A stretch of DNA of 9,691 bases, from NCBI GenBank assembly GCA_038246575.1, contig JBBRVU010000164.1, positions 1-9,691 of the forward strand, given 5' to 3'. This stretch comes from JACCUZ01 sp038246575 (GTDB lineage Bacteria > Actinomycetota > Actinomycetes > JACCUZ01). The position numbers were made by a program, and so were the translations under genes. Of this stretch, positions 1-6,512 are shown piece by piece; the stretch's first letter is position 1; each line of letters begins with the position of its first letter. Below the pieces are notes generated by a model. The model was not told where the DNA came from. It was given only the letters and a program-made list of their open reading frames with translations, and searched no databases.

Positions 1-1
1 C

Positions 2-694
2 ACCGGCGAGCGCACCGAGCTGTCGGTGCTGACGTTCGCCAACTGGGTCGCCAAGACGGCCAACCTGCTGCGTGACGAGCTCGCGGTCGAGCCCGGCGCC
101 CGGATCGGCGTACGGCTCCCGCTGCACTGGCAGTCGGCGGTCTGGCTGCAGGCGGCCTGGGCACTCGGGCTGGTCGCAGACCTCGATGGCAGCGGCCCGG
201 TCGAGGTCGCCGTCGTGGATCACCGGGTGGCCGAGCTGGACGGGCTGGCCGCCGACGAGGTGGTCTCGCTGGGACTTGGCGCCATGGGACTGGCCCGGCC
301 GGGCAGCCTCCCCGCCTACCCCGGTGCCCTGGACTACGACCGGGAGATCCACGGCCACGGGGACCGATTCGTCGCGGACGGTCCGCCGGACCCGGCGTCG
401 CCGGCGCTGAGCGCCGAAGGCCACGACGTCTCCGCCGCCGCTCTGGTGCGCGCCGCACTGGACTCCCCACCGGTCGATGCCGGCGGACGACTGCTCGTCA
501 CCGAGCCACTACGCACCGTTGAGACCGTGCTCGGATCCCTGCTGGTGCCGCTGTCCACCGGTGGCGCGGCCGTGCTGTGCACCCATCTCGACGCGGCCCG
601 CCTCCCCGACCGGATCCGCCAGGAGAACCTCGTGGCGGCGCTCCCCGGCGCGCCGGGCGGGCTGCCGTCGTATCGGCCGACTGCTCCGCGATGA
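2..694 (+). CDS. TIGR03089 family protein, 5' end outside the window
   Basis: The reading frame is open from base 2 to a TGA at 692-694, giving about 230 visible residues. The visible N-terminus (TGERTELSVLTFANWVAKTA) continues naturally upstream of the GTG at position 26, so that GTG is an internal codon and about 25-30 residues probably lie to the left. The pattern of a YANW/FANW-like helix, a GARIGVRLPLHW strand-turn and a late STGGAAVLC segment matches, from memory, the actinobacterial TIGR03089 family. That family resembles a cut-down N-terminal part of acyl-CoA synthetase/AMP-binding enzymes. I see no canonical Ser/Thr/Gly-rich ATP-binding signature of that superfamily in the visible part, so adenylating activity should not be assumed. 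The length fits the family's usual size of roughly 230-260 residues. It lies upstream of and co-directional with the LCP gene, a pairing I recall from other actinomycetes. Its function is unknown. Confidence 0.8.
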   Translation, partial: TGERTELSVLTFANWVAKTANLLRDELAVEPGARIGVRLPLHWQSAVWLQAAWALGLVADLDGSGPVEVAVVDHRVAELDGLAADEVVSLGLGAMGLARPGSLPAYPGALDYDREIHGHGDRFVADGPPDPASPALSAEGHDVSAAALVRAALDSPPVDAGGRLLVTEPLRTVETVLGSLLVPLSTGGAAVLCTHLDAARLPDRIRQENLVAALPGAPGGLPSYRPTAPR

Positions 695-696
695 CC

Positions 697-702
697 TAGA
701 CT
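697..702 (+). promoter_or_regulatory. Possible -10 box (TAGACT) for the LCP gene
   Basis: TAGACT fits the actinobacterial TANNNT -10 consensus and begins two bases after the TGA of the upstream gene. Transcription would begin near 708-709, giving a leader of about 97 bases before the LCP GTG. The same hexamer occurs before the minus-strand GT2/TagF-like gene, and TAGAGT before the CoA-transferase genes. I see no clear -35 box, though the upstream sequence is coding and constrained. This is a motif match without transcript evidence. Confidence 0.45.
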
Positions 703-738
703 GGCGCACGACTTTTGCCGTACGTCCCACGCCCGCCT

Positions 739-750
739 GCTGCCGGCAGC
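739..750. repeat. 12-base perfect palindrome in the LCP leader
   Basis: The sequence GCTGCCGGCAGC reads the same on both strands. It lies in the 111-base non-coding stretch between the TIGR03089-type gene and the LCP gene, about 30 bases downstream of the possible transcription start. A palindrome with no loop suits a dimeric DNA-binding protein better than an RNA hairpin. In DNA this GC-rich, a chance match is also plausible. Confidence 0.3.
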
Positions 751-790
751 CCCGCCCTCCGCGACGGGCGCCTGGCGGCGACGGCCCGAC

Positions 791-796
791 GAAGGA
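791..796 (+). promoter_or_regulatory. Ribosome binding site for the LCP gene
   Basis: GAAGGA ends 9 bases before the GTG at 806. It supports that GTG as the translation start. No in-frame ATG or GTG occurs earlier, back to the TGA at 692-694. Confidence 0.6.
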
Positions 797-805
797 CACC
801 GACCG

Positions 806-2251
806 GTGCAGAGATCCGCCGACCGCCGTCACTCGCCGCGTGCGCGCCACGCCGCGCGGACGCGGTCGTGGAAGCGCGCGCTGACGGCACTCGGTGTGGT
901 CGTCGCCCTGCTGGCCGTGACGGGGACGGCACTGGGTGCCGTTGCCTACTACCGGTTCAACGGCAACATCAACAAGATCCCCATCGCCAATCAGCTCGGC
1001 ACCGACCGGCCGGAGAAGGTCGCCGAGCCGGCCGCTGACACCGAGGCGATGAACATCCTGCTGATGGGCTCGGACAAGCGCGCCGGCGATGTCAGCTTCG
1101 GCGAGCGCTCGGACACGACGATCCTGTTGCACCTCGCGGCCGACCGGAAGAGCGGCGTGATGGTCAGCATCCCGCGCGACTCGATCGTCGACATCCCCGA
1201 GTGCATCACCGCCGGCGGCAAGACCGTGCCGGCGCGGAAGTCCGTCATGTTCAACTCGGCCTTCTCAGAGGGCGGCGCGGCCTGCACGGTGAAGGCCGTC
1301 GAGAAGCTGACCGACATCCTCATCGACAACTACGTCGTCATCGACTTCCGCGGCTTCAAGGACATGGTCAATGCCCTCGGCGGAGTCGAGGTCTGCGTGC
1401 CCCAGGCCGTCGACGACCCGAAGTCGCACCTCAACCTCGCGGCCGGTCGGCAGACGGTGAAGGGGCAGCAGGCACTGGCGTACGTCCGCACCCGCTATGC
1501 CCTCGGCAACGGGGGCGACCTGTCCCGGCTGGACCGCCAGCAGGCGTTCCTCGGGTCGATGGTGACCAAGGTAAAGAGCACCGGGCTGCTGCTGCGCCCG
1601 GTGAAGCTCTTCAAGTTCCTCGACGCGGCCACGAAGTCCATCACCACGGACCTCGGCAGCCTCAACGACATGCGCAAGATGGCCCAGGGGGTGCGGGGCA
1701 TCAGCACCAAGGACGTCACGTTCCTCACCGTGCCCAACGAGCCCTACCCCGCCGATCCGAACCGGGTGCAGTGGAAGCCGTCGGCGGAAGCGGTCTGGAC
1801 GGCGCTGCGCTTCGACCAGCCGCTGCCCGGCAAGGACCGCAAGCCGTCGGCCACCGCGACCCCGAGCGGACCACCCCTGGTCACTCCCCCGGAGCGGATC
1901 AGCGTCGAGGTGCGCAACGGGTCCGGAGTCGCCGGCGAGGCCGCGCGGGTCGCTCGTGAACTGACCTCGGCCGGCTTCAACGTGGTCAAGGTGAGCACGG
2001 CGGACCGCAGCGACTACTTGACGACGACGGTGCTGCACGACCCTGCCTACGACGAGTCCGGGCGCACGTTGGGGGCAGCCCTGCCGGGCTCGGTCGTCCA
2101 GGACGACATCTCGCTGGGCTCGACGCTGGTCGTTGTCGTCGGTGCAGACGCGCCGACCGCCAGCCACGTCGAGGTCGGCGCCGCCAGCCCCTCGCCGGGC
2201 GCCGACGAGGAACTCACCGTGCGGACGGCAGACGCCGACATCTGCGCCTGA
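806..2251 (+). CDS. LytR-CpsA-Psr (LCP) family cell-wall glycopolymer ligase with LytR_C domain
   Basis: The 481-residue protein is a type II membrane protein. An Arg-rich cytoplasmic N-terminus (1-24) precedes one membrane helix (about 25-48), and the rest should lie outside the membrane. The LCP domain spans about 80-310. Visible family motifs are MNILLMGSDKR (82-92), RSDTT (101-105), SIPRDS (121-126), LGGVEVCVP (191-199), QALAYVRTRY (222-231) and GGDLSRLDRQQ (236-246). The Arg and Asp residues in these motifs bind the pyrophosphate of the polyprenyl substrate and metal in studied members. A Pro/Ser/Thr-rich linker (about 340-363) leads to a LytR_C domain (about 364-447). Such proteins transfer polyprenyl-linked wall teichoic acid, arabinogalactan or capsule to peptidoglycan; the polymer here is unknown. 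The GTG start has an upstream GAAGGA. The C-terminus carries a short acidic tail ending in a Cys-Ala pair. The family call is firm, the substrate is not. Confidence 0.95.
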   Translation: MQRSADRRHSPRARHAARTRSWKRALTALGVVVALLAVTGTALGAVAYYRFNGNINKIPIANQLGTDRPEKVAEPAADTEAMNILLMGSDKRAGDVSFGERSDTTILLHLAADRKSGVMVSIPRDSIVDIPECITAGGKTVPARKSVMFNSAFSEGGAACTVKAVEKLTDILIDNYVVIDFRGFKDMVNALGGVEVCVPQAVDDPKSHLNLAAGRQTVKGQQALAYVRTRYALGNGGDLSRLDRQQAFLGSMVTKVKSTGLLLRPVKLFKFLDAATKSITTDLGSLNDMRKMAQGVRGISTKDVTFLTVPNEPYPADPNRVQWKPSAEAVWTALRFDQPLPGKDRKPSATATPSGPPLVTPPERISVEVRNGSGVAGEAARVARELTSAGFNVVKVSTADRSDYLTTTVLHDPAYDESGRTLGAALPGSVVQDDISLGSTLVVVVGADAPTASHVEVGAASPSPGADEELTVRTADADICA

Positions 2252-2282
2252 GGCCCTCGGCGGCCAGGCTCCCGAACGCCAC

Positions 2283-2288
2283 TAGAGT
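2283..2288 (+). promoter_or_regulatory. -10 box (TAGAGT) placed for a leaderless scoA transcript
   Basis: TAGAGT fits TANNNT and ends exactly 6 bases before the GTG at 2295. The hexamer therefore occupies -12 to -7 if transcription starts at the G of that GTG. No Shine-Dalgarno sequence lies between it and the start, which is the usual arrangement of leaderless actinobacterial mRNAs. The 43-base gap after the LCP stop is just large enough for a promoter. I see no good -35 box. Inferred from spacing alone. Confidence 0.6.
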
Positions 2289-2294
2289 CACACC

Positions 2295-3140
2295 GTGTCC
2301 GATCAGCAGCAGTCCCCCAGCAACCCGGCACTGCGGCCCGCCGACAAGGTCGTCGCTTCCCTCGCCGAGGCGGTTGCCGACATCGCCGACGGCGCAACCC
2401 TCGCGGTCGGTGGGTTCGGTCTGTGCGGCGTCCCGCAACAGCTCATCGAGGCGCTGCACGCCGCAGGCCCGAGCCGGCTGACGGTCGTGTCCAACAACTG
2501 CGGTGTCGACGGCTGGGGGCTGGGTCTGCTCCTGAACGACCACCGGATCACCCGGATGATCTCGTCGTACGTCGGGGAGAACAAGGAGTTCGCCAGGCAG
2601 TTCCTCACCGGCGAGCTAGAGGTGGAGCTCACTCCGCAGGGCACCCTCGCCGAGAAGCTGCGCTGTGGAGGTGCGGGCATCCCTGCCTTCTTCACCGCCA
2701 CCGGCGTCGGCACCCAGGTGGCCGAGGGCGGCCTGCCGTGGCGCTACGCAGCCGACGGCTCGGTCGAGCTTTCCTCGCCGAAGAAGGAGACCCGCGAGCT
2801 CACTCTCGGCGGCGAGTCGGGGACGTACGTCCTGGAGGAGTCGATCGTCGCGGACTTCGCCCTGGTCCACGCCTGGAAGGGTGACCGGTCGGGCAACCTC
2901 GTCTACCGCGAGAGCGCGCAGAACTTCAACCCGCTGTGCGCCACCGCGGGCCGGGTCACCATCGCCCAGGTCGAGCACCTCGTCGACATCGGCGAGATCG
3001 CGCCCGAGGAGGTGCACACCCCCGGGGTGTTCGTGCAACGGGTGGTCGACGTGGGGCCGGACATCGAGAAGCGGATCGAGAAGCGCACGGTCCGGCCCAG
3101 GCCGGATGGTCCGAGCGCCGGCTCGGGCGGGGAGGACTGA
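2295..3140 (+). CDS. scoA: CoA transferase subunit A (3-oxoacid/succinyl-CoA transferase type)
   Basis: This is the alpha subunit of a family I CoA transferase, which with the next gene moves CoA between an acyl-CoA such as succinyl-CoA and a 3-ketoacid. The 281-residue protein shows the subunit A signature DGATLAVGGFGLCGVP (32-47), then NKEFARQFL and TLAEKLRCGGAGIPAFFT. The length is a little above the family's usual 230-260 because of a 15-residue N-terminal extension and a Gly/Ser-rich C-terminal tail. The GTG start is chosen because no other start precedes the conserved region and a -10 box sits 6 bases upstream. The subunit B gene follows after 3 bases, so the two are translated together. 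The sequence cannot separate succinyl-CoA:acetoacetate transferase from a 3-oxoadipate or related enzyme, so the gene symbol describes the family rather than a proven substrate. Confidence 0.93.
   Translation: MSDQQQSPSNPALRPADKVVASLAEAVADIADGATLAVGGFGLCGVPQQLIEALHAAGPSRLTVVSNNCGVDGWGLGLLLNDHRITRMISSYVGENKEFARQFLTGELEVELTPQGTLAEKLRCGGAGIPAFFTATGVGTQVAEGGLPWRYAADGSVELSSPKKETRELTLGGESGTYVLEESIVADFALVHAWKGDRSGNLVYRESAQNFNPLCATAGRVTIAQVEHLVDIGEIAPEEVHTPGVFVQRVVDVGPDIEKRIEKRTVRPRPDGPSAGSGGED
3129..3136 (+). promoter_or_regulatory. Strong ribosome binding site for subunit B
   Basis: GGGGAGGA ends 7 bases before the ATG at 3144 and lies inside the last codons of subunit A. It is the best Shine-Dalgarno sequence in the window. 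It contrasts with subunit A, which has none, consistent with a leaderless first gene and an SD-driven second gene. Confidence 0.8.
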
Positions 3141-3143
3141 GCG

Positions 3144-3800
3144 ATGCCGCTGACAAGAGACCAGATGGCCGCGCGCGCGGCGCGGGAGCTGAAGGACGGC
3201 CAGTACGTCAACCTCGGGATCGGCCAACCGACCCTGGTGCCCAATCACCTGCCCGAAGGGGTGAACGTCACGCTGCAGAGCGAGAACGGGATCCTCGGGG
3301 TCGGGGCCTACCCCTATGACGGCGACGAGGACCCCGACCTGATCAACGCGGGCAAGGAGACGGTGACGCTGCTGCCGGGAGCCTCCTTCTTCGACTCGGC
3401 GACGTCGTTCGGGATGATCCGCGGCGGCCACGTCGACGCGGCGATCCTCGGCGCGATGCAGGTCTCCGCAAGCGGTGACCTGGCCAACTGGATGATCCCC
3501 GGCAAGATGGTCAAGGGCATGGGCGGGGCCATGGACCTCGTGCACGGTGCGAAACGCGTCATCATCCTGATGGAGCACGTGGCCAAGGACGGGACGCACA
3601 AGCTCGTGACGGAGTGCACGCTGCCCCTGACCGGGCACGGCGTCGTCGACCGGGTGATCACCGACCTGGCGGTGCTGGACGTGACCCCGGCCGGGCTGGT
3701 GCTGCGCGAGCTGGCCGCCGACGTGACCCTCGAGCAGGTCCGCGAGGCCACCGGCGCCGAGCTGATCGTCGAGGGCGAGCCCGCCGTGCTGTCGGCCTGA
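3144..3800 (+). CDS. scoB: CoA transferase subunit B (3-oxoacid/succinyl-CoA transferase type)
   Basis: This is the beta, catalytic subunit of the CoA transferase, pairing with the gene just upstream. The 218 residues match the normal subunit length. It shows NLGIGQPT (23-30) and the catalytic signature LQSENGILG (44-52). Glu47 of SENG is the residue that forms the glutamyl-CoA thioester in studied members. Further conserved stretches are GGHVDAAILGAMQVS and MGGAMDLVHGAKRVII. The ATG start has a strong Shine-Dalgarno sequence 7 bases upstream. The key catalytic residue is present and no frameshift is seen, so the A/B pair should be active. The next gene begins at the base after this stop codon. 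Confidence 0.95.
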   Translation: MPLTRDQMAARAARELKDGQYVNLGIGQPTLVPNHLPEGVNVTLQSENGILGVGAYPYDGDEDPDLINAGKETVTLLPGASFFDSATSFGMIRGGHVDAAILGAMQVSASGDLANWMIPGKMVKGMGGAMDLVHGAKRVIILMEHVAKDGTHKLVTECTLPLTGHGVVDRVITDLAVLDVTPAGLVLRELAADVTLEQVREATGAELIVEGEPAVLSA

Positions 3801-5357
3801 GTGGCGAGGATGACCGCGACCGACCACGTGACCGCCGCGCCGCAGGGCACCGGCAACAACGACGACCGGACCGCTCGCCGCCCCACCTGGTTGCTGGGTC
3901 TCGGCTTGGTAGCGCTGCACCTGCTGGTGACCTTCCAGGTTCGTCCGGCCCCCCGGTGGAACGACGGCATCTTCGTCCTCAACGACTCGGCTTCGTTCCC
4001 CGAGCTGACCCGTCCGCTGGACCATCACGCGCTCCGGATCGGGACCATCTTCCCGACCCGCCTGTTCCTGGAGATCTTCGGCTACGGCCAGGTCGCCTAC
4101 TACGCCTGGCCGTTCCTCACCGCGATCCTGCTCGTCGTCGCGACGTTCGCCCTGGGCACCTTGCTCTTCGGCCGCTGGACCGCCGCGGCCGCGACGGTGC
4201 TGCTGATCTTCCACCCGGTGCTGGTGGACACGGTGATCAGGCCCGGGCGCGGAGAGCGGATGACCAGCTGGCAGCTGCTGCCCGACATCCCGTCCGCGGC
4301 GTTCTTCACCCTCGGCCTGGCCCTGCTGATCGCGGGAGCGACCCGGCACGGCTCGCGGCGGGGCGAGAACGCGTCGAGCTGGTGGTTCGTGGCGGCCGGG
4401 CTGTGCGTCGGCTGGGCCTATCTGGTCCGTGAGCTCACAGCGTTCGTCTTCCCGGTCGTCCTGCTCGTGCTCATCGCCTGGCGGCTGCCGCTGCGCCGCT
4501 GGTTGCAGGTCGCCGCGGCCATGCTCGCGGCCCTGGTCCTGGAGTTCGTCACGAACGCACTGGCCCATGGCGACGCGCTGGCCCGACTCAAGATCGACAG
4601 TGAGCACGGCAGCGCGCCGCTCGCACCGATCACCCGCATCGACGCGCTGCTGCGCTTCCCCCGGGCGGTCGTCGCCTACCCGCAGACGGCGGTGGTGCTG
4701 GCGACCCTCGTGCTCATGGTGCTCGGGGCTCTGCTCCTGCGCCACCGGGGCAACTGGCTGATGCTCGGCTGGTTCTTCTCGATGTGGCTGCCACTGACGC
4801 TCGTCTCCGGCCTGATCGACCCCGGCTTCATCCGGATCAACGCCTCCCTCATGCGCTACTGGGTCCCGGTGCTACCGCCGCTGTGCCTGGGTGCCGCGGC
4901 AGCAGTCGCAGGGCTGTTGGCGGTCGTGCGCCGTCGGGGCTTCGCCTCGCGCCCGACGCTGGGCACCGCGCTGGTCGCCGTCGTCGCGGTCCTCGGGCTG
5001 CTGGCCTGGACGGTGCCACTGCTCGATGACATCGCGCGCAACCCACGCGACCGCGCGTGGAACGCGATGCGCGCAGCCCTGGTCGCCAACGACGGGCCGA
5101 TCAAGACGATCGTCACCGACGACCGCGACGCCCTCGTCCTCGGGATCTACTCCCGGGATCCGCTGGGCGGCACCGTCGTCGAGCGCGCCAGGGTCGAGAA
5201 GACGGCTCACGGGCTGCGAACGCCCCCGGCCTCCAACGGCGACCGGGGCACCTGGCTGATCTGGACACCGACGATGTCCAAGCGCAAGCCGACCGCCGAG
5301 CAGGGCTGGACGCTGGTGCTGCGCGAGCGCGACCTGCGTCTCTACGCGCCGTCGTGA
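3801..5357 (+). CDS. Polytopic membrane protein, probable GT-C fold glycosyltransferase
   Basis: The 518-residue protein has a short polar N-terminus and about ten hydrophobic segments, roughly at 29-46, 97-122, 125-143, 164-180, 194-209, 211-228, 236-254, 292-313, 319-338, 355-376 and 386-405. A soluble C-terminal tail (about 406-518) follows. The large loop after the first helix holds acidic residues (Asp55, Asp62) and ends in GTIFPTRLFLEIFGYGQ. This arrangement resembles PMT/ArnT-like (GT39/GT83) transferases, which take a sugar from a polyprenyl-phosphate donor outside the membrane. No textbook DE dyad is seen, so activity and substrate are uncertain. GTG 3801 directly follows the scoB stop; ATG 3810 is an in-frame alternative. 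Neither has a well-spaced ribosome binding site, which suggests translation coupled to scoB. Its function seems unrelated to CoA transfer. Confidence 0.72.
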   Translation: MARMTATDHVTAAPQGTGNNDDRTARRPTWLLGLGLVALHLLVTFQVRPAPRWNDGIFVLNDSASFPELTRPLDHHALRIGTIFPTRLFLEIFGYGQVAYYAWPFLTAILLVVATFALGTLLFGRWTAAAATVLLIFHPVLVDTVIRPGRGERMTSWQLLPDIPSAAFFTLGLALLIAGATRHGSRRGENASSWWFVAAGLCVGWAYLVRELTAFVFPVVLLVLIAWRLPLRRWLQVAAAMLAALVLEFVTNALAHGDALARLKIDSEHGSAPLAPITRIDALLRFPRAVVAYPQTAVVLATLVLMVLGALLLRHRGNWLMLGWFFSMWLPLTLVSGLIDPGFIRINASLMRYWVPVLPPLCLGAAAAVAGLLAVVRRRGFASRPTLGTALVAVVAVLGLLAWTVPLLDDIARNPRDRAWNAMRAALVANDGPIKTIVTDDRDALVLGIYSRDPLGGTVVERARVEKTAHGLRTPPASNGDRGTWLIWTPTMSKRKPTAEQGWTLVLRERDLRLYAPS

Positions 5358-5366
5358 GGGATCGGA

Positions 5367-6512
5367 TCAGCGCTCCACGAGCGCAAAGACGTCTTCCCAC
5401 TGGGCGAGCACCGCGTCGGGGGCGAACTTGCGCACGCTCTCGCGGGCCGCGGCACCGAGGCTGCGCCTGAGCTCGCTGTCGCTCATCAACCGGTCCAGCC
5501 CCTCGGCCAGGGCGGCAACGTTGCGCGGTGGCACCACGACGCCGTCCACACCGTCGGTGACGATCTCGCGCACGCCCGGTGCACAGTCGAAGGCCACGCA
5601 GGGCACCCCGCAGGCCATCGCCTCGGCCAGCGCCATCGGCAGGCCCTCGTGGATCGAGGACAGCGCGAACACCGACGCTCCTCGCAATGTCTCCTCGATG
5701 TCATCGGCGAGCCCAGGGATGCCGACGCTGTCGCCAAGCCCGAGGGCCTCGACCTGACCGAGCAGCCGCTTCTGCAGCGGTCCGTGGCCGTAGATCGCCA
5801 GCGTCCACTCCGGGTGCTCGGGCGAAACCTTGGCGAAGGCGTCGATCAACCGGTCGTAGCCCTTCTCGGGGGCGTACCGACCCGCGGCGACGACGACCGG
5901 CTGGGAGAGGTCACTGACCCTCTCGGGATAGAAGCTCAGGGAGTTGTGCATCACGCCGACGTTGTTGAACCCTTCGAGCTCGAAGCGCTCGGCATCGCGC
6001 TCGGTCAGCACCAGCATCAGGTCGAGGTCCCGGTAGAACTTGTTGACCCGTTCCCACCGGCTCGAGCCGAGGGTCGCGTCGAAGGACTCATGGCTCATGC
6101 CGATCACCCGGAGGTGCCGGGTGTCGGCCTGAGCCACCCAGCCCATCGACCAGACCTGCATCACGACGACGACACCGTCGGCGACCTCCGCCAGCACCTC
6201 CGACAGCCGGTCGACCGCGGCGCGATGCGCCTCGTCGTGAGCGCGCTGCGCCACGCGGACACGAGGGTCGAACCGGGAGACGAGGTCACTCGCCTTCGGT
6301 GCGGGCGGTGGCGCCGTTTCGTTGAGCACGAGGTGCCGGTAGCCGCGATTGCCGTAGTCGTGTTGCAGCGCCGCGTGCACCATGCCGACCACCGTCACGT
6401 TGTGGCCTGCCTCGGACAGCGTCGTGGCGAGGTTGTGGGTGACGCGCTGGACGCCGCCCAGCTCGTCGATGTTGTTGGCGACCAGGAACACGTTGCGCGG
6501 CTGCGCGGTCAC
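5367..6512 (-). CDS. Glycosyltransferase family 4 (GT-B fold)
   Basis: The 381-residue soluble protein has a typical GT4 two-domain layout. The N-terminal acceptor domain begins with VFLVANNIDELGGVQRVTHN (8-27), containing the GGVQR loop. The C-terminal nucleotide-sugar domain shows AAGRYAPEKGYDRLIDAF (209-226), with Arg212 and Lys217 as likely phosphate-binding residues. It also holds the EX7E motif in HEGLPMALAEAM (Glu289 and Glu297), then PGVREIVTDGVDGVVVPP. It would transfer a sugar with retention of configuration from a nucleotide-sugar donor. The GTG start overlaps the stop of the upstream GT2/TagF-like gene in a GTGA sequence, so the two are translationally coupled. Partnership with a glycerol-phosphate polymerase suggests that it decorates, or builds part of, the same wall polymer; that is inference. 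Donor and acceptor cannot be read from the sequence. Confidence 0.92.
   Translation of the reverse strand: MTAQPRNVFLVANNIDELGGVQRVTHNLATTLSEAGHNVTVVGMVHAALQHDYGNRGYRHLVLNETAPPPAPKASDLVSRFDPRVRVAQRAHDEAHRAAVDRLSEVLAEVADGVVVVMQVWSMGWVAQADTRHLRVIGMSHESFDATLGSSRWERVNKFYRDLDLMLVLTERDAERFELEGFNNVGVMHNSLSFYPERVSDLSQPVVVAAGRYAPEKGYDRLIDAFAKVSPEHPEWTLAIYGHGPLQKRLLGQVEALGLGDSVGIPGLADDIEETLRGASVFALSSIHEGLPMALAEAMACGVPCVAFDCAPGVREIVTDGVDGVVVPPRNVAALAEGLDRLMSDSELRRSLGAAARESVRKFAPDAVLAQWEDVFALVER

Noticed and set aside
26..28. GTG at position 26 as the true start of the first gene
   Set aside because: The frame is open to the window edge and the residues before this codon (TGERTELS) match what I recall of the family's conserved N-terminal region, so the gene begins outside the window.
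2246..2269. Possible terminator hairpin after the LCP gene (GCCTG...CAGGC or GGCC...GGCC)
   Set aside because: The stems are only 4-5 base pairs, the alternatives exclude each other, one overlaps the stop codon, and no U-tract follows. In DNA this GC-rich, such matches are expected by chance.
2616..4745. 709-residue open frame on the minus strand opposite scoA, scoB and the GT-C-like gene
   Set aside because: It is a frame shadow common in very GC-rich DNA. Its product is a low-complexity run of Arg, Gly, Gln, His and Asp without domains, and it covers three genes that have clear family motifs.
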